A DNA stretch of 39,345 bases, from assembly GCA_964629615.1 (NCBI GenBank), contig CAZVUD010000013.1, positions 1 to 39,345 of the forward strand, written 5' to 3'. The notes beneath the pieces are model-generated. The model did no database searches, was not told where the DNA came from, and worked only from the letters and a program-made list of their open reading frames with translations. This DNA comes from SVTX01 sp964629615 (GTDB lineage Bacteria > Bacillota > Clostridia > Oscillospirales > CAG-272). The first letter of the stretch is position 1. Each line of letters begins with the position of its first letter. Shown here piece by piece: positions 16,933-23,989 of the stretch. A program made the translations under genes and the position numbers.

Positions 16933-18051
16933 TTGAATTTTTTTAAAAGATCCGTGTGCCTGTTTGCAGTTGCAGGGCTTCTCGTAATTTTTACGGGTTG
17001 CCCTTTAACTGCGAATATGGGCAATTTATTTTCGGGTACAAACCCCGACGAGGAAACAACAAATAATACAGGAAACATGGGCGCAACGGCGCGCGGTAAG
17101 GACCTTTGGGGCTATTTCGATACGGTGTCATCCGTATATTCGTATGCAAATGACAGCGCAGAAGAGTTCAATGAAAGATGTGATATAGTCGCACAGGTGC
17201 TTTTGAGATATCACAATATGTTTGATATCTATTATGAGTATTCGGGTATGAATAATTTGTGTACTGTAAATAAGGCGGCAGGCGGAGAGCCTGTGCAGGT
17301 CAGCCCCGAATTGATAGAATTTTTACTTTACGCCAAGGATCTTTACGATCTTACAAACGGCAAAATGAATGTAATGATGGGTTCTGTGCTGTCACTTTGG
17401 CATGACAGCAGGGAAAACGCAAGCACCGATCCTGCAAATGCGAGCATACCGAGTCTTGATGAGCTTGATATGGCGGCTGAATATGTGGGATTTGAGTATA
17501 TTGAGATAAATTCTGAAAATAACACGGTGAGGATCACCGATAAAAATGCAAGGATAGATGTGGGTGCGCTCGGTAAGGGATATGCCACGGAAAAGGCGGC
17601 ACAGGCGCTTATTGATGCAGGCGTTGACCACTATGTCCTCAATATAGGCGGAAATATCAGGATAATAGGCGAAAAAACAGACGGGAGCGGATGGAAAACG
17701 GGTATTAAGGATCCAAAAGCTCCAAATTCCAATTTTGCCGCTTATATCAATATAAAGAACACGTCATGTGTAACATCGGGCGATTACGAAAGATATTTCA
17801 TGGCAGGCGGTGTTAAGTATCATCATATCATAGACGGTGATACCAATATGCCCGCAAGGTATTTTTCTTCGGTCACGGTGATATGCGCTGACAGCGGTCT
17901 TGCAGACGCGCTCTCAACGGCACTTTTCTGCATGAGCCGTGAGGACGGACTTGAGCTGATAGAGAAGATCGGCAATGTCGGAGTTATATGGATAGATACA
18001 GACGGAAATGTGTATTATTCCGATCTTGCGCAAGATCTCGTTATTTCGTGA
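16933..18051 (+). CDS. apbE: FAD:protein FMN transferase (ApbE family lipoprotein)
   Basis: This enzyme covalently attaches FMN from FAD to a Thr/Ser in extracytoplasmic target proteins such as RnfG and RnfD. It has a TTG start at 16933, with AGGAGA 8 nt upstream and no nearby ATG that keeps the signal peptide. The lipobox is FTGC at about residue 23. Family blocks are MMGSVLSLWHD, DVGALGKGYATEKAAQAL, YVLNIGGNI, and the Mg/FAD-binding end TSGDYERYF ... YHHIIDGDTNMPA ... ADSGLADALSTALF. The length of 372 residues is typical. It lies directly upstream of rnfC, whose operon partners RnfD and RnfG carry candidate flavinylation sites. Confidence 0.94.
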   Translation: MNFFKRSVCLFAVAGLLVIFTGCPLTANMGNLFSGTNPDEETTNNTGNMGATARGKDLWGYFDTVSSVYSYANDSAEEFNERCDIVAQVLLRYHNMFDIYYEYSGMNNLCTVNKAAGGEPVQVSPELIEFLLYAKDLYDLTNGKMNVMMGSVLSLWHDSRENASTDPANASIPSLDELDMAAEYVGFEYIEINSENNTVRITDKNARIDVGALGKGYATEKAAQALIDAGVDHYVLNIGGNIRIIGEKTDGSGWKTGIKDPKAPNSNFAAYINIKNTSCVTSGDYERYFMAGGVKYHHIIDGDTNMPARYFSSVTVICADSGLADALSTALFCMSREDGLELIEKIGNVGVIWIDTDGNVYYSDLAQDLVIS

Positions 18052-18122
18052 TCACAATTTTATCTTAAGGATAAACTTGAAAATATTTTAAATAATATAA
18101 AAAATGCAGGAGGTTAAGGAAA

Positions 18123-19496
18123 ATGATCTTTAAAAAGAAAAACATTTCATCCTTACACGTGCCTCACAACAAGCACACATCTGCATCCCATCCCGTAAGG
18201 ATAGCATGTCCCGATGAGGTAATACTCCCCATGAACATGCACTCGGGTCATGATGCGGAGCCTATCGTAACTGTCGGAGAGCATGTATACGTAGGTCAGC
18301 TTATTGCGAGAGAAGAAGGCAGATTTTCATCACCCGTTCACGCTACTGTTTCAGGACAGGTAACTGACATCTCTCCCATCAAATACGGTGATGGTAAGGA
18401 TGTTATTGCCATAAAGATCAAGAGTGACGGCAAAATGGAAGCAGACCCCAACCTTAAGGCGCCTACGATAACTGATTGCGACAGCTTCCTTGAGGCTGTC
18501 AGAAACGGCGGTATAGTAGGACTTGGCGGCGCAGCTTTCCCAACATGGGCAAAGTTCAATGAGGCAAAGAACCCTGAATATAAGGTGGATACAGTGCTTA
18601 TCAATGCAGCTGAATGTGAGCCTTATATTACAAGTGACCATATGATGATGCTTGAGCATCCCGAGCTTATAGATGACGGTATCGAGTATCTTCGTAAGTA
18701 CATGGGTGAATATCTCGGAAATGCCAAGTTTATGATCTGCATTGAGGACAATAAGCCTGACGCGATCGAGGTATTAAACAAGCAGTTTGAGGGTAAGGAC
18801 TATGTTGTCGTACATCCTCTTGAAGCAATATATCCGCAGGGCGCAAAGCAGGTAATGCTGTATAATGCCACAGGCAGAGTTGCAATAGCAGGCAAGAGAT
18901 TCCCGTCCTTCGGCGCTCTCATAATCAATGTATCCTCTATTGCAAAAATGGCTGAGTATCTGAATACAGGTATGCCGCTGGTTGAAAGAATAGTAACGGT
19001 TGACGGACCTGCAATGAAAGAGCCCAAGAACCTTATTGCTCCTATCGGTACTCCCATAAGCTATCTTATAGAGCAGGCAGGCGGAGTTAAGGACGGCGTT
19101 GAGATCGGCAAGGTGGTAGTTGGCGGACCTATGAACGGTACAGCCGTTTATTCTACGGAAAGCCCCATAGTAAAGGTGGCAAATGCCGTGCTCGTATTTG
19201 ATGAAAAGAAGAGCGTTCTCCCCGATCCTACTGCATGTATCCATTGCGGACGTTGCATAAATAAGTGTCCCATTAAGATAAATATTCCCGCAGTTGAAGC
19301 GGCTATGAAGGAAAAGAATGAGGACACAAAGGAAAGATTGCTCATAGAAACAGGAGTTCGTCAGTGTGTTGACTGCGGATGCTGTTCATATGTATGTCCT
19401 GCTCACCGTCACCTTCTTGCGACCAATCAGGATGTAAAATGGTGGCTCAAGCAGTATGACAGAGCAAGAAAAGAAAAGCAGGGAGGTAATGCATGA
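18123..19496 (+). CDS. rnfC: Electron transport complex subunit RnfC
   Basis: RnfC is the peripheral Rnf subunit that binds NADH and FMN and carries two [4Fe-4S] clusters. In the 457-residue protein the N-terminal barrel-sandwich region (HPVRIACPDEVILPMN) precedes the Rossmann-like NADH/FMN part (GIVGLGGAAFPTWAKF; INAAECEPYIT). Two cluster motifs follow near the C-terminus: CIHCGRCINKCP and CVDCGCCSYVCP. An AGGAGG ribosome binding site lies before the ATG. The stop overlaps the rnfD start (ATGA). It starts the rnfCDGEA block after a 71-nt gap from apbE. Confidence 0.97.
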   Translation: MIFKKKNISSLHVPHNKHTSASHPVRIACPDEVILPMNMHSGHDAEPIVTVGEHVYVGQLIAREEGRFSSPVHATVSGQVTDISPIKYGDGKDVIAIKIKSDGKMEADPNLKAPTITDCDSFLEAVRNGGIVGLGGAAFPTWAKFNEAKNPEYKVDTVLINAAECEPYITSDHMMMLEHPELIDDGIEYLRKYMGEYLGNAKFMICIEDNKPDAIEVLNKQFEGKDYVVVHPLEAIYPQGAKQVMLYNATGRVAIAGKRFPSFGALIINVSSIAKMAEYLNTGMPLVERIVTVDGPAMKEPKNLIAPIGTPISYLIEQAGGVKDGVEIGKVVVGGPMNGTAVYSTESPIVKVANAVLVFDEKKSVLPDPTACIHCGRCINKCPIKINIPAVEAAMKEKNEDTKERLLIETGVRQCVDCGCCSYVCPAHRHLLATNQDVKWWLKQYDRARKEKQGGNA

Positions 19497-20470
19497 TGAA
19501 AAAGCTTAATGTTTGTGCCGCACCCCATATAAACAGCGGTGTATCCACATGGAATGTTATGCTTGACGTTGCAATAGCTCTCATTCCTGCATCTGTTATG
19601 GCAGTTGTGCTTTTCGGACTCAAGGCACTCTGGATAATACTTACATGCGTTGTAAGTGCAGTTGCATCTGAGTTTTTGTTTAATCTTATCACAAGAAAAA
19701 AGCAGACAGTCGGCGATTGCTCGGCTCTTGTTACAGGTCTGCTTCTTGCATTGAACCTTTCCACCAATGTTGAGCTTTGGCAGTGCGTGATAGGCTCTGT
19801 ATTTGCTATAGTTATAGTAAAGTGCCTCTTTGGCGGACTTGGAAAGAATATTGTAAACCCTGCTATCACAGCGCGTGTATTTATGCTTCTTACATTCGCG
19901 TCAGTTGCAGGCGGTGCGGCTATCAGCCCCCTCTTTGATCTTAGCGGACTTGGAAATAAGGTAGTTCCCGAGATTGCGGCAGGTGCAACCCCACTTACAT
20001 ATCTTAACGGCGGTGTTGAAGCTGCCAAGGATGCTCCCACGCTCCTCCAGCTCCTTTTCGGTGCGCATGGCGGTACGATAGGCGAAACATGTGCAATAGC
20101 ACTTCTTCTCGGCTTTATCTACCTTGTAGCTCGTAAGGTCATCAAGTGGTATGTTCCTACAGCATTCGTAGGTACAGTATTTGTACTTTATTTCGTATTT
20201 GGCGGATTTGATGCTGTGTTTGCACTTCAGCATGTGCTTGCAGGCGGTGTGCTTATCGGCGCTATATTTATGGCGACAGACTATGTTACCACTCCTGTCA
20301 CAAACAAGGGAAGAGTTATCTTCGCTGTTGGATGCGGTATACTTACATTCGTCATAAGACAGTTCTGCTCGTTCCCTGAGGGCGTTTCGATATCCATACT
20401 CGTTATGAATCTTCTCGTTCCGTTTATCGAGCTTATCACAGCTCCCAAGACGCTTGGAGGTGTAAAGTAA
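19493..20470 (+). CDS. rnfD: Electron transport complex subunit RnfD
   Basis: RnfD is a polytopic membrane subunit (325 residues) with eight or more hydrophobic helices. The covalent FMN attachment motif reads AGATPLT at 163-169, with T166 the expected phosphoester-linked Thr, a substrate for the ApbE encoded upstream. The KNIVNPAITARVFML and ATDYVTTPVTNKG blocks are typical of the RnfD/NqrB family. The start ATG overlaps the rnfC stop, and the next gene starts on the last base of its stop codon, so the genes are tightly coupled. Confidence 0.96.
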   Translation: MMKKLNVCAAPHINSGVSTWNVMLDVAIALIPASVMAVVLFGLKALWIILTCVVSAVASEFLFNLITRKKQTVGDCSALVTGLLLALNLSTNVELWQCVIGSVFAIVIVKCLFGGLGKNIVNPAITARVFMLLTFASVAGGAAISPLFDLSGLGNKVVPEIAAGATPLTYLNGGVEAAKDAPTLLQLLFGAHGGTIGETCAIALLLGFIYLVARKVIKWYVPTAFVGTVFVLYFVFGGFDAVFALQHVLAGGVLIGAIFMATDYVTTPVTNKGRVIFAVGCGILTFVIRQFCSFPEGVSISILVMNLLVPFIELITAPKTLGGVK

Positions 20471-21702
20471 TGGCTAAATTTTTGAAATGCACGGCAGTAT
20501 TGCTCGTCATAATAGTTGTATTCGGCGCGGCAATGTATGCACTTAACCTTCATACAGCACCTATCATAGAACAGAATAATGCAGGTGCGGCTAATGACAG
20601 ACTCAACCTTGTTATGGAAGGCAAGGGATATGAGGACATTACATCCACGCTTGCAGACCTTCCCGAGGGTGTTAAGGCGGTACATAAGGAAACATCGGGT
20701 CTTGGCTATGTTATCGAAACCTCGGCTAAGTCACAGTACACAGGCGGAGATCCCATGGATATCATCATCGGTGTGTCCTTGGACGGTAAGATAGTTGGTA
20801 TAAAGCTCGTATCTCATTCCGAATCTCTCATATTCGCTGAGGATTATCCGAGTACATACATTGGAAAGGATTCTGCTCTTGCAGGTGTTGAGCTGTATGC
20901 AGGAAGCACATATTCTTCGACCGCGTTCAAGGGCGCAGTTGAATCTGCTATGAATCTTCTGGCATCCAACGGACTTGTATCTGCAGGTGTAAAGGATGAT
21001 TCTCAGGTGCTCTCAGAGCTTATTCCCACAGTTGCTCCCGGATTCTCAAAAGTAGTTGAGATCGAAGTCGTGAGCGGCAATATAACAAAGGCTTATAAGT
21101 CTGAAAACGGTGTCGGATATGCTTACATCGTAAAGAATGGCGACGCAAGCTATCTTGCTGTGGTAAATGCCATGGGATGCGCAAGAGTATACGATACAGA
21201 GGGCAAGGACGTTACAGCTGATAATAAGGCTGTTGCAGACGAAGCCATTTCGTGTGCAAAGACCTCGCAGACCTCCTATAAGGAAGAAGCAGACAAGAGA
21301 TTTGCTTCCATGATGGGTGAGATAACCGATATAACCGAAATCGCTGTAGATACATACAATACAGTTGCATATGCGGCAAGCTTCAAGGTAGGCGACGCTA
21401 CTTATTACGGATTCTACTCAAGAAGCGTAGGCTTCCAGCAGATGGATGTATATATCGTAATAGACGAGAACGGTGCTATTGCAAAGTTTGATGCAAAGAC
21501 GCTCATATTTGAAGAGGAGTACTTCATGAACTTCGGAGGAATTCCTGCAGGATACAAGAGCAACTTTGCAGGTCTTGATCAGGAAACATTTAAGGATCAG
21601 TATATCATAGCGACTGCTACGATGACTTCAAATGCCGTAAAGCAGTCCACCGAGGACGCATTTGCTGCATTCAGATCCATAAATAACGGAGGTAAAGCGT
21701 GA
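20470..21702 (+). CDS. rnfG: Enlarged RnfG with two FMN-binding-type domains
   Basis: RnfG normally has about 180-220 residues: one N-terminal helix and one periplasmic-side FMN-binding domain. Here it has 410. After a helix at 7-25, domain 1 (about 70-165) ends in AGSTYSS (144-150), aligned to the SGATxTS flavinylation motif, with T147 the candidate. Domain 2 (about 295-405) ends in ATATMTSNAV (381-390), with T384 the candidate. The TGGDPMDIIIGVSLDGKI and FQQMDVYIVIDENGAI strands mark the two copies. Neither motif has the exact SGAT sequence. The protein may carry two covalent FMNs, or one active and one degenerate. Its position between rnfD and rnfE supports the call. Confidence 0.88.
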   Translation: MAKFLKCTAVLLVIIVVFGAAMYALNLHTAPIIEQNNAGAANDRLNLVMEGKGYEDITSTLADLPEGVKAVHKETSGLGYVIETSAKSQYTGGDPMDIIIGVSLDGKIVGIKLVSHSESLIFAEDYPSTYIGKDSALAGVELYAGSTYSSTAFKGAVESAMNLLASNGLVSAGVKDDSQVLSELIPTVAPGFSKVVEIEVVSGNITKAYKSENGVGYAYIVKNGDASYLAVVNAMGCARVYDTEGKDVTADNKAVADEAISCAKTSQTSYKEEADKRFASMMGEITDITEIAVDTYNTVAYAASFKVGDATYYGFYSRSVGFQQMDVYIVIDENGAIAKFDAKTLIFEEEYFMNFGGIPAGYKSNFAGLDQETFKDQYIIATATMTSNAVKQSTEDAFAAFRSINNGGKA

Positions 21703-22298
21703 TGAAAGAGAAGAGAAACTACCTTTTGCGCGGTACACCCATGGGATTGCTCGTGCTTGGTGCAGGATTTGTAATGGCGTCAAGCGCAAATATCTTCGCT
21801 GCTCTCGGTATGGGCGTGGCGGTATTTGTTACCATGCTTCTCAGTGCAATAGTTATCTGCGCTGTGAGAAAGTTCATTCCTCATGAGATAAGACTTCCTG
21901 CATATGTTCTCATAATAACGGGATTTGTATCTCTTGTAGATATGTTTATGCAGGCATATTTCCCGAATGTAGTTGATATGCTCGGCGTTCATCTTGCTGC
22001 TCTTGCGGTAAGCGCGGTAATGTTCCGCGATGCAGATGAGGTAGCGGGAATACATGACGAGATACAGACGATAGTAACATCTGCGGCAAGCGGATTGCTC
22101 TTTGTGATAGTTCTTGCGGTATGTGCAGCTATAAGAGAGGTGTTTGGAAGCGCAAGCTTTGCAGGCAAAGAGATCGCATTCCTGAAGGATTACAGGATCT
22201 CAACTCTTGCAGGCGTTGTCGGCGGATATATCGTGCTTGCGATCGTTGTTGCGATCATAAATAAGGTAACAAAAACTTGTAAGAAGGAGGAAAACTGA
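21702..22298 (+). CDS. rnfE: Electron transport complex subunit RnfE
   Basis: RnfE is a small polytopic membrane subunit (198 residues from the ATG) with six predicted helices, of the RnfE/NqrD family. The family signals include NPMGLLVLG-like LRGTPMGLLVLG at the start and AIREVFGSASFAG in the second half. It pairs with RnfA in inverted topology to form the membrane Fe-S-bearing core. GGAGG at 21688-21692 serves either the ATG at 21702 (9 nt) or the GTG at 21699 (6 nt). I prefer the ATG, which overlaps the rnfG stop by one base, but cannot exclude the GTG. Confidence 0.95.
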   Translation: MKEKRNYLLRGTPMGLLVLGAGFVMASSANIFAALGMGVAVFVTMLLSAIVICAVRKFIPHEIRLPAYVLIITGFVSLVDMFMQAYFPNVVDMLGVHLAALAVSAVMFRDADEVAGIHDEIQTIVTSAASGLLFVIVLAVCAAIREVFGSASFAGKEIAFLKDYRISTLAGVVGGYIVLAIVVAIINKVTKTCKKEEN

Positions 22299-22299
22299 T

Positions 22300-22860
22300 A
22301 TGACATTCAAAATAATTCTCGGTATCCTTCTTGCAGGAATATTCTCAAATAACTATGCACTCGTGCATTTTCTCGGTACGGGAGCGGTTATAGAAAATGA
22401 GAGATCCAATAAGAAATCTCTGTTGCTCGGCGCAGGCGTTACTGCTGTTATGGTCCTCTCAACACTGATATGCTGGCCCATAGATCAGTACCTGCTTAAG
22501 GACTACACATATTTCAGAACTATGGCGTTCGTTATCATAATTCTTCTCGTAGTAGAGGTGCTTCACCTTATACTCAAGAACAATCTTGAAGTGTTCTGCG
22601 AGGTGGATTTCATCAAGTTTGCCATAAACGGAGCAGTTCTCGGTCTTTGCATACACAACACAGAGCTTGGCTTGCTTGAGGCTGTTATCACAGCTGCCGC
22701 TGTCGGTATCGGCTTTACGATAGTTATGACTGTGTTTGGCGCACTCAGACAGAGGATAGACGAGGAGGCAGTTCCTGCATCCTTCAGAGGACTTCCCATA
22801 AGCTTGCTTTGCGCAGGCATGATAGCTCTCGCGCTCCTTTGCTTCACATTCAATTTCTGA
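22300..22860 (+). CDS. rnfA: Electron transport complex subunit RnfA
   Basis: RnfA is a six-helix membrane protein (186 residues) homologous to RnfE and NqrE. Typical segments are GILLAGIFSNNYALVHFLG, KFAINGAVLGLCIHNTELG and SFRGLPISLLCAGMIALALL. The Cys in the central helices is the kind that coordinates the intramembrane iron-sulfur cluster with RnfE. A strong AAGGAGG lies 9 nt before the ATG, inside the end of rnfE. The next gene starts 3 nt after its stop. In most bacteria rnfB follows here; in this window a NusG-domain-II gene takes that place. Confidence 0.96.
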   Translation: MTFKIILGILLAGIFSNNYALVHFLGTGAVIENERSNKKSLLLGAGVTAVMVLSTLICWPIDQYLLKDYTYFRTMAFVIIILLVVEVLHLILKNNLEVFCEVDFIKFAINGAVLGLCIHNTELGLLEAVITAAAVGIGFTIVMTVFGALRQRIDEEAVPASFRGLPISLLCAGMIALALLCFTFNF

Positions 22861-22863
22861 TAA

Positions 22864-23229
22864 ATGAAAAGAAGGGATATAATCCTTATATCATCTATAC
22901 TTGCGATCGCGCTTGCGGGACTCGTGCTTATCCTGCTTATGCAAAAGGACGGTGCTGTTGCGGTCGTAAGTATTGACGGTGAGAGGGTCGCAGAGTATCC
23001 GCTTGATAAAGACGGAGAATACAGTCTTAACGGCGGTACGAATATTTTAAAAATAGAAAACGGCGAGGCTTATATGCTCTATGCAGACTGTCCCACTGTC
23101 GGGGATACGAAATGCACACATCAAGGGAAGATAAGCAAAACAGGGCAGAAGATAACCTGCCTGCCAAACAGGCTGGTCGTTACGGTAGAAGGCGCAGGCG
23201 AGTCTGACGGGCTTGATATTATAAGTTAA
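22864..23229 (+). CDS. NusG domain II-containing membrane-anchored protein
   Basis: This 121-residue protein has a single N-terminal helix (6-26, ILISSILAIALAGLVLILLM) and an extracytoplasmic NusG-domain-II-like beta domain. The hallmark is the Cys-containing stretch ADCPTVGDTKCTHQGKISK followed by KITCLPNRLVVTV, giving three Cys. It is not a transcription factor; the NusG-II name refers only to the fold. Such genes commonly travel with Gx-type membrane proteins and ApbE in Gram-positive flavin-based electron-transfer loci, to my knowledge including EetA-like proteins. It starts 3 nt after rnfA and 28 nt before the Gx gene, so it belongs to the operon. Confidence 0.82.
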   Translation: MKRRDIILISSILAIALAGLVLILLMQKDGAVAVVSIDGERVAEYPLDKDGEYSLNGGTNILKIENGEAYMLYADCPTVGDTKCTHQGKISKTGQKITCLPNRLVVTVEGAGESDGLDIIS

Positions 23230-23257
23230 GGATAAAGGATCAGGGAGGATTTAAGGC

Positions 23258-23740
23258 ATGAAAACAAAAAAAGTCGCTTTTTTGGGACTTTCAATAGCTC
23301 TTGCCATGGTGCTCTCGTTTCTTGAAAGTCAGGTCCCACCTCTTATTATACCGGGTGTTAAGGTCGGTCTTCCGAACCTTGTTGTGGTCTATATACTATA
23401 TAAGGTCGGTGCAAAGGAGGCGGCAATAGTCAGCCTGATCAGAGTTTTGCTGATATCACTGCTTTTCGGAAATCTGCAGAGCTTTGCATTTGCGGCAAGC
23501 GGAGCAGTGCTCAGCCTTTTGGGCATGATATTGCTAAAAAGATTCTTTGCGTCGGTAACGGTAAGTATAATTGGCGGAGTCTTGCACAATGTAGGTCAGA
23601 TAGCCGCCGCGATACTTATAACCTCCACCCCCGGTGTGATAACATACCTGCCGATACTTCTCATATCAGGTACACTTGCAGGAGCTGTCATAGGCTTGGT
23701 CGCCGGTATACTTGTTAAGCGAATACCGCTGAAATTTTAA
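23258..23740 (+). CDS. Gx transporter family / heptaprenyl diphosphate synthase component I-like membrane protein
   Basis: This 160-residue membrane protein has five predicted helices. It starts with KVAFLGLSIALAMVLSFLE and contains PGVKVGLPNLVVVYILY, the family block with repeated small residues. The old name (heptaprenyl diphosphate synthase component I) is probably misleading, and the fold resembles small-molecule transporter S components. Here it is the last gene of the ApbE-Rnf operon, paired with the NusG-II protein. That pairing suggests quinone, flavin or redox-cofactor handling at the membrane, as proposed for EetB. The substrate is unknown. Confidence 0.82.
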   Translation: MKTKKVAFLGLSIALAMVLSFLESQVPPLIIPGVKVGLPNLVVVYILYKVGAKEAAIVSLIRVLLISLLFGNLQSFAFAASGAVLSLLGMILLKRFFASVTVSIIGGVLHNVGQIAAAILITSTPGVITYLPILLISGTLAGAVIGLVAGILVKRIPLKF

Positions 23741-23758
23741 TAATACGATCATAAGATC

Positions 23759-23799
23759 TTACCCCGATCTCTGTGCTTTAAGCCGCGAGATCGGGGTAA
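23759..23799 (+). terminator. Hairpin after the Rnf operon, possible terminator
   Basis: A perfect 13-bp stem (23759-23771 with 23787-23799, TTACCCCGATCTC / GAGATCGGGGTAA) has a 15-nt loop, 19 nt after the last stop. The sequence after it is AT-rich but lacks a clean T-tract, so termination may be weak or factor-assisted. Confidence 0.55.
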
Positions 23800-23861
23800 T
23801 TCTATACTCACATCAGATTGTGTCAATATTATGTTTTTTTGGATATTTATGTGTATATATC

Positions 23862-23890
23862 TTGAATTTTTGATGAGATAGTGATAAAAT
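23862..23890 (+). promoter_or_regulatory. Promoter for the beta-helix lipoprotein and two-component genes
   Basis: TTGAAT (23862-23867) and TAAAAT (23885-23890) are spaced 17 bp, with TG one base before the -10 (extended -10). A leader of about 95 nt follows, containing a small GCCTT-TCTT-AAGGC hairpin near 23928-23941. No known riboswitch pattern was recognised. Confidence 0.65.
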
Positions 23891-23989
23891 GTATATATAT
23901 CCATTTCCGTGAAATGCATTCTTTAGCCTTTCTTAAGGCGGCGCGGCTATAATTTTAATGTAATGATTTGATTTTTCGGAGATGATGGT

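Noticed and set aside
18059..18101. Possible separate promoter for rnfC (TTGAAA near 18077 and TATAAA near 18096) with a TTTATC/GATAAA inverted repeat
   Set aside because: The spacer would be only 13 bp, and the upstream apbE gene fits on the same transcript. Kept only as a weak possibility.
18123..22860. The membrane redox operon as a sodium-pumping Nqr complex
   Set aside because: RnfC has two 4Fe-4S motifs, there is no NqrA or NqrF, and the gene order is rnfCDGEA.
23891..23989. A leader of about 95 nt before the beta-helix lipoprotein as a riboswitch candidate
   Set aside because: It has only a small GCCTT/AAGGC hairpin, and no pattern of known c-di-GMP, flavin or other riboswitch classes was recognised.
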